Shown here piece after piece: positions 42,580-50,607 of a stretch of DNA of 64,000 bases. Below the pieces are notes generated by a model, which was not told the DNA's origin, made no database searches, and worked only from the letters and a program-made list of their open reading frames with translations. Location: the NCBI RefSeq assembly GCF_004297125.1, contig NZ_SCVD01000001.1, positions 62,001 to 126,000 on the forward strand. The letters run 5' to 3'. The DNA is from Phenylobacterium sp. (GTDB taxonomy: Bacteria > Pseudomonadota > Alphaproteobacteria > Caulobacterales > Caulobacteraceae). How positions within the stretch are numbered: position 1 is the stretch's first letter; each line of letters begins with the position of its first letter. A program made the translations under genes and the position numbers.

Positions 42580-43350
42580 TCAGCCCTTCTTGCCCATCAG
42601 GCAGAACATGGCGCCCTGGGGATCCATGCCCTGCAGCACCCAGTCGCCGCCGGGCGTCTCCATCGGACCGTTCAGCACCTGTCCGCCTCCGGCCTTCACG
42701 CGGCCAGCGGCCGCGTCGATGTCGCCGATCTTGAAGTAGTAGAGCCAGCAGGCGGCCGGGACGTTGTCGGGCCGTTTCATCATGCCGCCGACCTGCCCGT
42801 CCTGGTTGCTGAAGAGCTGGTAGACGCCCATCGGGCCCATGTCGTGGGCCTCGTCCCGCGTCCAGCCGAACAGGCCCGCATAGAAGAGGAAGGTCGTGTC
42901 GGGAGGCCCGCTGTACAGTTCGCGCCACCCGGTATGGCCCAAGGCGCCCTCGGCTGGCTTGGGCCGAGAATTCTCCGGCGGGACCGGCTTCATGATGGCG
43001 AACACCGCGCCCGTCGGATCGGCGACGATGGCGAAGCGGCCGATGCCCGGGATGTCCTGGGGCTCGCGCATCACCGACCCGCCCAGCGACGTCGCCTTCT
43101 GCGCGGCGGCGTCACAGTCGTCGACCGCGACGTAGCCGGTCCAGTTCGGCGGAATCCCCTGGGCCTTGTGCTCCTCACCCAGCAGCATGACGCCGCCGAC
43201 GCCGAGGCCGTCGGCCTCCAGGACCCAATATTCCATGTCGCCGGGCATCTTCGTGGCGGTCCAACCGACGACGTCGCCGTAGAACGCCTTCGCCCCGGCA
43301 ATGTCGGGGGTCATCAGTTCGTACCAGATGAAACGGCCGTGGTCGGACAT
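42580..43350 (-). CDS. VOC family protein, two glyoxalase-like domains
   Basis: 256 aa from MSDHGRFIWYE. Two VOC (vicinal oxygen chelate) repeats are visible: GRFIWYELMTPDIAGAKAFYGDVVGWTATKMPG (about residues 4-36) and TGWRELYSGPPDTTFLFYAGLFGWTRDEAHDMGPMGVYQLF (about 130-170), each with a C-terminal beta-strand end (DPTGAVFAIMKP; DPQGAMFCLMGKKG). It resembles hydroxylase-like VOC proteins of actinobacteria and alphaproteobacteria; substrate unknown. The ATG and its AGGAGG lie in an 11-bp hairpin. Confidence 0.82.
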   Translation of the reverse strand: MSDHGRFIWYELMTPDIAGAKAFYGDVVGWTATKMPGDMEYWVLEADGLGVGGVMLLGEEHKAQGIPPNWTGYVAVDDCDAAAQKATSLGGSVMREPQDIPGIGRFAIVADPTGAVFAIMKPVPPENSRPKPAEGALGHTGWRELYSGPPDTTFLFYAGLFGWTRDEAHDMGPMGVYQLFSNQDGQVGGMMKRPDNVPAACWLYYFKIGDIDAAAGRVKAGGGQVLNGPMETPGGDWVLQGMDPQGAMFCLMGKKG

Positions 43351-43377
43351 GGGCGCCTCCTGTCGAGAGGCGCCCAT
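43349..43377 (-). promoter_or_regulatory. 11-bp hairpin sequestering VOC-gene ribosome-binding site and start
   Basis: ATGGGCGCCTC (43349-43359 on the plus strand) and GAGGCGCCCAT (43367-43377) are perfect complements around a 7-base loop. In the minus-strand RNA the 3' arm contains both AGGAGGCG and the AUG of the VOC gene. The 5' arm carries another in-frame AUG nine codons upstream. The structure should inhibit initiation. Confidence 0.5.
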
Positions 43378-43407
43378 CCTAGGCCCGGAAAGGCGTCAGA
43401 TGAATGG

Positions 43408-45198
43408 CTAGACCAGCCGCTTGCCGGCGTCGTCGATGATCGTGCCGAGGTCGCGGGTCTCCTCGGCCATGATCATCTCGTTGTGGGCCTTGCCGGAGGG
43501 GATCATCGGGAAGCAGTTTTCTTCCTTGGTGACCCGGCAGTCGAACAGCACCGGCTTCTTCACCTCGATCATCTGCAGGATCTTGTCGTCCAGTTCGTCG
43601 GGGTGTTCGGCGCGGAAGCCGACGCCGCCGTAGGCCTCGGCCAGCTTCACGAAGTCGGGCAGGCTGGACGAGTAGGAGTGCGAGTAGCGCTCGCCGTGCA
43701 GCAGCTGCTGCCATTGGCGGACCATGCCCATCCACTCGTTGTTGAGGATGAAGATCTTGATTGGCAGGTCGTACTGCACGGCGGTCGAGATCTCCTGCAT
43801 GGTCATCTGAACCGAGGCGTCGCCGGCGATGTCGATGACCAGGCTGTTCGGGTGCGCCATCTGCACGCCCACCGCCGCCGGCAGCCCATAGCCCATGGTG
43901 CCCAGGCCGCCGGAGGTCATCCAGCGGTTCGGCTCCTCGAAGCGGTAGAACTGGGCCGCCCACATCTGGTGCTGGCCGACCTCGGTGGTGATGTAGGTGT
44001 CGCGGTCCTTGGTCAGTTCGTACAGGCGCTGGATGGCGTGCTGCGGCTTGATCAGCTTCGTATCCGGCGCATAGCCGAACGAGTTGCGGGCGCGCCAGCC
44101 GTCGATCTGGGTCCACCAGGTCTTCAGGGCGGCCTTGTCGGTGGCGAGGTTCCGCTGCTTCCAGACGGCGATCATGTCCGCCAGGACGTTGCCCGCGTCG
44201 CCGACGATGCCGATGTCGGCGCGGACGTTCTTGCCAATCGAACTGGCGTCGATGTCGATGTGGATCTTCTTCGAGGTCGGCGCGAAGGCGTCCAGGCGGC
44301 CGGTCACCCGGTCGTCGAAGCGCGCGCCGATGGCCACCATCACGTCGCAGTCGTGCATGGCGTTGTTGGCCTCGAACGAGCCGTGCATCCCCAGCATGCC
44401 CAGCCACTTGGGATCCGCCGCAGGGAAGGCGCCCAGGCCCATCAGCGTCGAGGTGACCGGCGCGCCGGTGAGCGCCGCGAACTCGCGCAGCAGTTCCGAG
44501 GCGCGCGGGCCGGCGTTGATGACGCCGCCGCCGGTGTAGAGGATCGGCTTCTTGGCCTTGGCGATCATCGCCACCGCCTCGGCGATCTTGCCGGCGTCGC
44601 CTTTCACGCGCGGGGCGTAGTTGTGGGCGTGCTTCACCTCGCCCGGGCCCTGGTAGAGGCCCTTGCCGAACTGGACGTCCTTGGGAATGTCGATGACCAC
44701 CGGGCCGGGCCGGCCGGACGTGGCGATGTGGAAAGCCTCGTGGATGATCCGCGGCAGGTCGGCGACGTCCTTCACCAGGTAGTTGTGCTTGGTGCAGGGC
44801 CGGGTGATCCCGATCGTGTCGCATTCCTGGAAGGCGTCGGTGCCGATCAGGTGGGTGGCGACCTGGCCGGTGATCACGATCATCGGGATCGAGTCCATCA
44901 GCGCGTCGACGATGCCGGTCACCGCATTGGTCGCCCCGGGTCCCGAGGTGACCAGCACCACGCCGCACTTGCCGGTCGAGCGCGCATAGCCCTCCGCCGC
45001 ATGGGTCGCGCCCTGCTCGTGGCGGACCAGCACGTGCTGCAGCCGCGGCTCGGCGAACAGGGCGTCGTAGATCGGCAGCACCGCGCCGCCCGGATAGCCG
45101 AACAGCACCTCGACCCCTTGGTCAATGAGGGCGCGCACGACCATCTCGGCGCCGGAGATGGTGTCTGCTTGAGCTTCGATGGTCTGATGGGCGGTCAT
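43408..45198 (-). CDS. ilvB: Acetolactate synthase large (catalytic) subunit
   Basis: 596 aa. The TPP enzyme layout is complete: N-terminal PYR domain with the catalytic Glu in VRHEQGATHAAEGYARSTGKCGVVLVTSGPGATN, a central FAD-binding domain, and the C-terminal PP domain with GDASVQMTMQEISTAVQYDLPIKIFILNNEWMGMV (TPP/Mg motif GDA...NN). It makes 2-acetolactate or 2-aceto-2-hydroxybutyrate for valine, leucine and isoleucine. An attenuator and leader peptide precede it. Its small subunit ilvN is about 4.5 kb downstream instead of next to it. Confidence 0.97.
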   Translation of the reverse strand: MTAHQTIEAQADTISGAEMVVRALIDQGVEVLFGYPGGAVLPIYDALFAEPRLQHVLVRHEQGATHAAEGYARSTGKCGVVLVTSGPGATNAVTGIVDALMDSIPMIVITGQVATHLIGTDAFQECDTIGITRPCTKHNYLVKDVADLPRIIHEAFHIATSGRPGPVVIDIPKDVQFGKGLYQGPGEVKHAHNYAPRVKGDAGKIAEAVAMIAKAKKPILYTGGGVINAGPRASELLREFAALTGAPVTSTLMGLGAFPAADPKWLGMLGMHGSFEANNAMHDCDVMVAIGARFDDRVTGRLDAFAPTSKKIHIDIDASSIGKNVRADIGIVGDAGNVLADMIAVWKQRNLATDKAALKTWWTQIDGWRARNSFGYAPDTKLIKPQHAIQRLYELTKDRDTYITTEVGQHQMWAAQFYRFEEPNRWMTSGGLGTMGYGLPAAVGVQMAHPNSLVIDIAGDASVQMTMQEISTAVQYDLPIKIFILNNEWMGMVRQWQQLLHGERYSHSYSSSLPDFVKLAEAYGGVGFRAEHPDELDDKILQMIEVKKPVLFDCRVTKEENCFPMIPSGKAHNEMIMAEETRDLGTIIDDAGKRLV

Positions 45199-45222
45199 GG
45201 GGGCGGCTCTGGTTTGGGCAAT

Positions 45223-45244
45223 AAAAAAGGCCCGCGGGGGGCCT
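45223..45244 (-). terminator. ilvB attenuator terminator
   Basis: On the minus strand AGGCCC and GGGCCT form a 6-bp stem with a 5-base loop, followed by a run of six T. It is an intrinsic terminator lying only 24 bases before the ilvB ATG and after a branched-chain-rich leader peptide, the classic arrangement of transcription attenuation. A preceding GCGACCG/CGGTCGC stem (one arm in the leader-peptide end) is the likely pause hairpin. Confidence 0.82.
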
Positions 45245-45285
45245 GGTGCAAGCGACCGATCGGTCCTGACATCTAGGTCAGTCCG

Positions 45286-45321
45286 CTACGGTCGCCCTAC
45301 GAGTACAAGAATGCTGCGCAC
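45286..45321 (-). CDS. ilvB leader peptide MRSILVLVGRP
   Basis: GTG CGC AGC ATT CTT GTA CTC GTA GGG CGA CCG TAG encodes 11 residues with five consecutive branched-chain codons (Ile-Leu-Val-Leu-Val). GGGA lies eight bases upstream of the GTG. It is followed by a pause hairpin and an intrinsic terminator before ilvB. Stalling of the ribosome on these codons would relieve termination when charged Ile/Leu/Val-tRNA is scarce. To my knowledge attenuation has been described for Caulobacter ilvBN, so the mechanism is expected in this group. Confidence 0.8.
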   Translation of the reverse strand: MRSILVLVGRP

Positions 45322-45366
45322 GAGATTTCCCGCGAAAGATAGGAAATGGGATGTCGCATGCCGGGC

Positions 45367-46296
45367 TCAGGCCGTCAAGGCGGGTTCCAGGGCAAGAAGT
45401 TGCCGCCATTGGTCGCGGGCGTCGGCGGCGTCGATCCGCGGCCAGGACCCCATCTGCCCACGCATCCACGTCATCTGCCGCTTTGCATAGCGCCGGGTTT
45501 CCTGCTGGGCGGCGGCGACCGCCGTCGGCAGATCGGTCTCGCCCCGCAGGTGGGCCGCCAGTTCGCGCACGCCCACCGCCTTCATGGCCGGCAGGGCGGG
45601 ATCGAGGCCGCGGGCCATCAGCGCCGCCACCTCGCCCAGGGCGCCCTCTGCAATCATCCTCTCGAGCCTTGCATCGCAGCGCGCGTAGAGGGCCTCGCGG
45701 GGCGGCTCCAGCGCCGCGGCGGTCCACGATCCGGCGGGCAGGGCGCCGGCCGCCGAGGCCTGGTGGTCGGTGAGCGAGGTCCCCGTGGCGGCGAAGACCT
45801 CCCAGGCCCGCGCCAGCCGCTGGCGGTCGCCGGGAGCGATCCGGGCCGCCGCCGCCGGATCCGCCGCCGCCAGCCGCGCCCGGAAATCCTCCTCGCCCAT
45901 GGTCTCGAACTCCGCCGCCGCGGCCTCGCGGACGCCAGCCGGGATCTCCGGGACGTCCGCCAGCCCGTGGGTCAAGGCGCGGAAATAGAGGCCGGTGCCG
46001 CCCACCACCACCGCGTCGCGACCACGGGACCGGATGTCCGCGATCACCTCCGTGGCCGCCCGCAGCCAGCGCCCCACCGACCAGCCGTCGGCGGGATCGA
46101 CGGTCCCGAACAGGTGGTGCGGTGCGACCGCCAGCTCGTCCGGCCCCGGGCCGGCGGTGATCGTCCGCAGGCCGGCGTAGAGCTGCATGGAATCGGCGTT
46201 GACGATCTCGCCGCCGGTTGCCCGGGCCAGCTTCTGCCCCAGCGCGGACTTGCCGCTTGCGGTCGGTCCGGCGATCAGCCAGATGCGGCCCGTCAT
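45367..46296 (-). CDS. miaA: tRNA dimethylallyltransferase MiaA
   Basis: 309 aa from [24 protein letters not shown], with the P-loop GPTASGKS starting at about residue 10; this is nearly the latest start the fold allows. [35 protein letters not shown] and [18 protein letters not shown] are family motifs. It adds a dimethylallyl group to A37 of tRNAs reading U-starting codons. The start codon shares CATG with the divergent serB start. The stop is 45 bp before the ilv leader peptide. Confidence 0.95.
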   Translation of the reverse strand: MTGRIWLIAGPTASGKSALGQKLARATGGEIVNADSMQLYAGLRTITAGPGPDELAVAPHHLFGTVDPADGWSVGRWLRAATEVIADIRSRGRDAVVVGGTGLYFRALTHGLADVPEIPAGVREAAAAEFETMGEEDFRARLAAADPAAAARIAPGDRQRLARAWEVFAATGTSLTDHQASAAGALPAGSWTAAALEPPREALYARCDARLERMIAEGALGEVAALMARGLDPALPAMKAVGVRELAAHLRGETDLPTAVAAAQQETRRYAKRQMTWMRGQMGSWPRIDAADARDQWRQLLALEPALTA

Positions 46297-47182
46297 GGAA
46301 GTTGCCCTCACCCTCGTCGTGCCGCCAAGTTTGTCCGGCTTTGGCATGGAGCTTCACGCGCTACGCAGCGCCGAGTTCCTCTCCGAGCAGTCCCTCGCCA
46401 ACGGACCAGTCTTTGCGCAGGACTACGTGCTTGAGGTCGATCATGTCGACTCGTTCCGGGCGAGGATCGAAGCCGATTTGGAGGGTGTGCCCGTCGATTG
46501 GTGCGTCCAACCCGCCGCCGGCCGCAAGAAGCGCCTGCTGATCGCCGACATGGACTCCACGATCATCAACGTCGAGTGCATCGACGAACTGGCCGACTTC
46601 GCCGGCGTGAAGGACCGCGTCTCGGAGATCACCGAACGGGCCATGCGCGGCGAACTGGACTTCGAGGCCGCCCTGCGCGAGCGCGTCGCCATGCTGAAGG
46701 GCCTGCCGCTGGCCGACCTGCAGCGGGCCTACGACGAGCGGGTGCGGCTGAACCCCGGCGCCCGGACGCTGGTGCGGACCATGACGGCGAACGGCGCCAA
46801 AGCCTTCCTGATCTCCGGCGGTTTCAGCTTCTTCACGAGCCGGGTGGCGCAGGCCGCGGGCTTCGACGCCAACCGCGCCAACACCCTGGTCGAGGCCGGC
46901 GACGTCCTGGCCGGTACGGTGGGCGAACCGATCCTCGGCAAGGCGGCCAAGCTCGCCGCGCTGAACGAGGAAGCGGCCAAGCTGGGCATTCCGCTTTCGG
47001 CGACCCTGGCCGTGGGGGACGGCGCCAACGATCTGGCGATGATCGAGGCCTCGGGCCTGGGCGTGGCCTACCGCGCCAAGCCGATCGTGGCGGCCCAGGC
47101 CGACGCCAAGGTCGACCACGCCGACCTCACCGCGCTGCTCTATTTCCAGGGCTACGCCCAAGCCGAGTTCGTGACCGACTGA
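46295..47182 (+). CDS. serB: Phosphoserine phosphatase SerB
   Basis: 295 aa from the ATG at 46295; the ATG at 46346 is a shorter alternative. An N-terminal ACT-like part is followed by the HAD core with nucleophile motif [21 protein letters not shown] (about residues 80-100), motif [13 protein letters not shown], and motif [27 protein letters not shown]. It makes serine from phosphoserine. Its start codon overlaps that of divergent miaA in one CATG. The HAD phosphatase gene follows with a TGATG overlap. Confidence 0.95.
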   Translation: MEVALTLVVPPSLSGFGMELHALRSAEFLSEQSLANGPVFAQDYVLEVDHVDSFRARIEADLEGVPVDWCVQPAAGRKKRLLIADMDSTIINVECIDELADFAGVKDRVSEITERAMRGELDFEAALRERVAMLKGLPLADLQRAYDERVRLNPGARTLVRTMTANGAKAFLISGGFSFFTSRVAQAAGFDANRANTLVEAGDVLAGTVGEPILGKAAKLAALNEEAAKLGIPLSATLAVGDGANDLAMIEASGLGVAYRAKPIVAAQADAKVDHADLTALLYFQGYAQAEFVTD

Positions 47183-47850
47183 TGCCGCTTCCCCGTCCCA
47201 TCAAAGCCGTCGTGTTCGACATGGACGGCCTGCTCGTCGACACCGAGACCGTCGTCTACCGCGCCATGCAGCGCGCCGCCGGCGGGTTCGGCGGGGAGAT
47301 GCCGTTCGCCACCTTCCAGCGGATGGTCGGGCTACAGCATGCGCACAGCGACCTCATCCTCATCGAGCACTTCGGCGACGGTTTCGATCTCCAGTCCTGG
47401 TCGGCCGCCGTCAGCGCCCACTTCCGCGAGGAGCTGGGCGCCGGCATCGCCTTGAAGGCCGGGGTCGTGGAGATCCTCGACCAACTGGATGCGCTGGGTC
47501 TGCCCCGCGCCATCGCCACCTCGTCCAGCCTGGAAAGCGTGCGCCTCAGCCTGGGGCCGCACAGCCTGGTCGACCGCTTCCACGCCCTGATCACCCGCGA
47601 CGTCCAGACCCGCGGCAAGCCGCACCCTGAACCCTTCCTCCTGGCCGCCGGGGCCCTGGGCGTCGACCCGGCCGACTGCCTGGCGCTGGAGGACAGCCAC
47701 AACGGCGTCCGTTCCGCCTCGGCCGCCGGGATGATGACCGTGATGGTGCCCGACATGCTGGACCCCACCGAGGAGATGGAGACGCTCTGCGTCCGCATCG
47801 CCCAGGATCTGCATGAGGTCCGCACCTGGATCGAACGTCAGGCCGCCTGA
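47182..47850 (+). CDS. HAD family phosphatase (beta-phosphoglucomutase-like subfamily)
   Basis: 222 aa, starting [29 protein letters not shown]. Motif I D-M-D-G-L-L-V-D-T-E is typical of the phosphoglucomutase/phosphatase HAD branch. AIATSSSLESVRLSL (motif II), GKPHPEPFLLAAGALGVDPADCLALEDSHNGVRSASAAGM (motifs III/IV) follow. Substrate unknown, probably a sugar phosphate or phosphoglycolate-like compound. It is coupled to serB by a one-base stop/start overlap. Confidence 0.88.
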   Translation: MPLPRPIKAVVFDMDGLLVDTETVVYRAMQRAAGGFGGEMPFATFQRMVGLQHAHSDLILIEHFGDGFDLQSWSAAVSAHFREELGAGIALKAGVVEILDQLDALGLPRAIATSSSLESVRLSLGPHSLVDRFHALITRDVQTRGKPHPEPFLLAAGALGVDPADCLALEDSHNGVRSASAAGMMTVMVPDMLDPTEEMETLCVRIAQDLHEVRTWIERQAA

Positions 47851-47852
47851 CG

Positions 47853-47891
47853 AAAAAATCCCCTCCTCCCGACCGGGGGAGGGAGGAGGGG
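47853..47891 (-). terminator. Intrinsic terminator between HAD phosphatase and UrcA genes
   Basis: CCCCTCCTCCC (47860-47870) and GGGAGGAGGGG (47881-47891) form an 11-bp perfect stem with a 10-base loop. On the minus strand it is followed by ATTTTTTCG, so it terminates the UrcA-family gene. On the plus strand it lacks a U-tract but can still end the serB unit. Confidence 0.85.
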
Positions 47892-47897
47892 CGTCAG

Positions 47898-48248
47898 TCA
47901 CCGATACCGCGGGCTTGGGGGCTCGACGGCCGGTTCTGCGGAGATCCATTCGGCATAGGCGAGGGCCAGCTTCGGCGCCTGCAGGCGTTCCACCGCGGCG
48001 TCCATCGCCTGGCGCCGGCACTTCCACTCGAGGCCCGAGCGGTTCGGGAACATCTCGGAGCGGGGCAGGGCGCACAGTTCCCGCGACGCGCTCTTGATCC
48101 GCCGCAGCATTGCGGCCGCGCCGGCCTCGGTTTCGAGGTCCAGGTCGCCGACCGCGACCCGGGTCATGGTCAGGTTTCGCCGGGGCTCGGCGGCGGCCGG
48201 CGCGGCGATCAGGCTCGCGGCAAGGAGAAACAGGGACATGCGGCGCAT
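47898..48248 (-). CDS. UrcA family protein, exported
   Basis: 116 aa from the ATG at 48248, preceded by GAGGTCGCC; an earlier ATG lies four codons upstream. A signal peptide (MSLFLLAASLIAAPAAA) is followed by a UrcA-type core: VAVGDLDLETEAGAAAMLRRIKSASRELCALPRSEM...LEWKCRRQAMDAAVERLQAPKLALAYAEW, with two Cys expected to form a disulphide. The family is common in Caulobacteraceae and of unknown function. A CTGTA-N6-TACAG dyad lies 21 bp upstream. Confidence 0.82.
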   Translation of the reverse strand: MRRMSLFLLAASLIAAPAAAEPRRNLTMTRVAVGDLDLETEAGAAAMLRRIKSASRELCALPRSEMFPNRSGLEWKCRRQAMDAAVERLQAPKLALAYAEWISAEPAVEPPSPRYR

Positions 48249-48267
48249 GGGCGACCTCATTCGTTAC

Positions 48268-48287
48268 GTCTGTAAATTACTACAGGC
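48268..48287. promoter_or_regulatory. Inverted repeat CTGTA-N6-TACAG upstream of UrcA gene
   Basis: CTGTA (48270-48274) and TACAG (48281-48285) flank an AT-rich centre in the 178-bp gap between the UrcA and hflC genes. TACTACA in the sequence resembles half-sites of BlaI/MecI-type regulators. The rest of the gap shows no gene. Confidence 0.35.
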
Positions 48288-48426
48288 GTAATAACTGAAG
48301 TCAAGCCCGCTCAGCTCGTCATCCCGGCTTCGCGGCACGCCAAGGCAGGGACCGTCGATCCATGGAAGTCAGGCGCCGGTAGGGGCCCGGTCTTCCGCCG
48401 CACGGAATCCGGGATGACCTTCGGCC

Positions 48427-49317
48427 CTATCGCCCCGTCGGCCCGCGTTCGAAGTAGCGGAAGAAGGCGCTGTCGGGGGACAGGACCAGGGTGGTGTCGC
48501 CGTTCGCCAGGCTGGCCTCATAGGCCTGCATGGAGCGGAAGAAGGCGGCGAACGACGGGTCCTTGCCGAAGCTCTGCGCGAAGATCCGCGTGCGCACGGC
48601 GTCGCCTTCGCCGGTGATCTGACCGGCTTGCTCGCGGGCGGTGGCCAAGGTGATCGACACCTCCTTGTCGGCCCCGGCGATGATCTCGCGCTTCTTCTGC
48701 TCGCCTTGCGCGCGCAGTTGGGCGGCGACCTGCTGGCGCGACGTCGCCATGCGGCGGAACACCGCCTCGCGGTTGTTGGTCGGCAGGTCGGCCCGGCGGA
48801 TGCGAAGGTCGATAACCTCGATGCCCAGGCGCGAGGCCTTGGCGCGGCGGTCCACGTCGAGCCGGGCCTGCATCATGAGCTGCGAGCGGCGGCCGGAGAT
48901 GATGTCAGAGGAACTGGCCGCGCCCAGGACCTGGCGCAGCGAAGAGTTCACCAGCCGCTCGATCCGGTCGGCGGCCGTCGCCTCGTCGCGAAGCGTCCGG
49001 TAGAACTGCAGGGGGTCGGAGATGCGGTAGCGGATGAAGGCGTCCACGACCAGCCGCTGCTGGCCCGCGGTGATGATCTCTTCCTTCTCGGCCTCGAGCG
49101 CGATGTTTCGCCGGTCCAACTTGATGACCTGCTCGATGAAGGGGATCTTCAGGTTCAGGCCGGCCTGGCTCCGCCCGGGCGGGTTCACCACCCGCACGGG
49201 GTCGCCGAACTGGACCACGATCGCCTGCTGGCGCTGGTCGACGATGTAGAAAGTCTGGAAGACCAGGGCGACGAGGAACAGGCCCAGGAGGCCGAGCATC
49301 AGGCTGCGCGAGGTCAT
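48427..49317 (-). CDS. hflC: Protease modulator HflC
   Basis: 296 aa. A membrane segment (LMLGLLGLFLVALVFQTFYIV, about residues 6-26) is followed by the SPFH/prohibitin domain: DQRQQAIVVQFGDPVRVVNPPG...RNIALEAEKEEIITAGQQRLVVDAFIRYRI-DPLQFY. The C-terminal coiled coil is rich in QVAAQLRAQGEQKKREIIAGADKE. With HflK it forms a membrane ring that regulates FtsH. It overlaps the hflK stop by four bases. Confidence 0.95.
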   Translation of the reverse strand: MTSRSLMLGLLGLFLVALVFQTFYIVDQRQQAIVVQFGDPVRVVNPPGRSQAGLNLKIPFIEQVIKLDRRNIALEAEKEEIITAGQQRLVVDAFIRYRISDPLQFYRTLRDEATAADRIERLVNSSLRQVLGAASSSDIISGRRSQLMMQARLDVDRRAKASRLGIEVIDLRIRRADLPTNNREAVFRRMATSRQQVAAQLRAQGEQKKREIIAGADKEVSITLATAREQAGQITGEGDAVRTRIFAQSFGKDPSFAAFFRSMQAYEASLANGDTTLVLSPDSAFFRYFERGPTGR

Positions 49318-50468
49318 TGGCCACCCTTCGGCTGAGGTTGGGCCGGAGCGGCCTCGACCTGCGGCGGTGGCGCCAGCTGGGTTTTCGGGCGGAACACGTC
49401 GGGCGGCAGGATGATCGGGGCGCTCGCGCCCTTGGAGTCGACCACCACCTTGTTCGAATTCTGCAGGATGCGCTGCATGGTCTCGATGTAGAGCCGGTCC
49501 CGCGTCACGCCCGGGGCGCGGCGATACTCGGTGTAGATCTGGTTGAACCGGGCCGCCTCGCCGGTGGCCTCGCGCACGGCCTGCTCGCGATAGGCCTGGG
49601 CGGCGTTGGTGATTCGCGACGCGTCGCCCTTGGCCTCGTTGATCACGCGGTTGCGGTAGGTGTTGGCCTCGTTCTCAGCGCTGTCGGCGTCCTGCTCGGC
49701 GTTGTTCACTTCGCGGAAGGCCGCCACAACTTCAGGCGGCGGGCCGGCCGAACGGATCTGCACCTCGACCACGCTGATGCCGGCGCCCCAGGCGTCCAGC
49801 GTCCGCTGCATCAGGTCGGCGGTCTGCTGCTGCACCAGGCCGCGGCCGGTGGAGATGATCGGCTGGAGTTGGGTCTTGCCCACCACCTCGCGCATGGCGC
49901 TCTCGGCCACGGCCTTCACCGCGCCCTCCGGGTCGCGGGTCGCGAACAGGTAGCGGCTGGCGTCGGCCACACGCCACGTGACGCTGAAATCCACGTCGAC
50001 GATCTGCTCGTCGCTGGTCAGCATCTGGCTCTCGGCGGGAGAGTCCGCGTCGGGGCCGCTGCCGCCGACGTCCGTCCGCTTCAGGCTGGTGACGGGCACC
50101 TTCTCCACGTGCTCGATCGGGGTCGGCAGGTGATAGCGCAGGCCGGGGGTCTCGGAGCGCGAATAGGCCCCGAAGGTCAGGACGATGGCCTGCTCGTTGG
50201 GCTGGACCACGTAGAAGCCGGAAAGCGCCCAGGCCGCGAACGCGCCGCCGGCCACGATCGGGACCAGCCCGCGCCGGGGTCGCCCGCCGCCGCCGCCCAT
50301 CAGGTCGCGCAGGCGCTGGGCGATCCGGTCGAAGCTGCCGCCGAAGTCGGGTCCGCCGGGCCGCCGAGGCCCGCCGCCGCCGGAAGGTCGTCGAGGCTGG
50401 TCGCGCTTGTCGTCGCCGCCGGACGGTGAACCCCAGGGTCCAGGGTTGGCGTTGTCGTTCCAGGGCAT
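49314..50468 (-). CDS. hflK: Protease modulator HflK
   Basis: 384 aa from MPWNDNANPGPWG, the typical HflK opening (Trp-Asn-Asp/Gly-Pro-Trp-Gly); the longer track start is not supported. A Gly/Pro/Arg-rich N-terminal region precedes a membrane segment (LVPIVAGGAFAAWALSGFYVV, about 78-98), then the SPFH domain with PNEQAIVLTFGAYSRSETPGLRYHLPTPIEHVEKVPVTSLKRTDVG. It is paired with hflC. A small AAGCCC/GGGCTT hairpin (50529-50545) lies upstream in the 139-bp gap before the divergent mrp gene; its role is unclear. Confidence 0.94.
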   Translation of the reverse strand: MPWNDNANPGPWGSPSGGDDKRDQPRRPSGGGGPRRPGGPDFGGSFDRIAQRLRDLMGGGGGRPRRGLVPIVAGGAFAAWALSGFYVVQPNEQAIVLTFGAYSRSETPGLRYHLPTPIEHVEKVPVTSLKRTDVGGSGPDADSPAESQMLTSDEQIVDVDFSVTWRVADASRYLFATRDPEGAVKAVAESAMREVVGKTQLQPIISTGRGLVQQQTADLMQRTLDAWGAGISVVEVQIRSAGPPPEVVAAFREVNNAEQDADSAENEANTYRNRVINEAKGDASRITNAAQAYREQAVREATGEAARFNQIYTEYRRAPGVTRDRLYIETMQRILQNSNKVVVDSKGASAPIILPPDVFRPKTQLAPPPQVEAAPAQPQPKGGQ

Positions 50469-50607
50469 CAGGCGGTTCGCGTCGTTCTCAAGCGGGACCT
50501 TTACGCAGTCCTTCAGCACCGCTGCTTAAAGCCCCCGACGGGCTTGTAAACCGACGCTGTCAGCCGGATATGAGACCCCCGTACACGCAAAGCAAGATAA
50601 AGCGGCC

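Noticed and set aside
45197-45273. Alternative leader ORF MSGPIGRLHQAPRG reading through the attenuator into the ilvB start
   Set aside because: It crosses the terminator and is not rich in Ile, Leu or Val; the 11-residue MRSILVLVGRP frame fits attenuation better.
42514-45276. 920-aa plus-strand ORF opposite ilvB and the VOC gene
   Set aside because: It is a high-GC antisense shadow: His/Gly/Arg/Val-rich, no domain, and directly opposite well-conserved genes.
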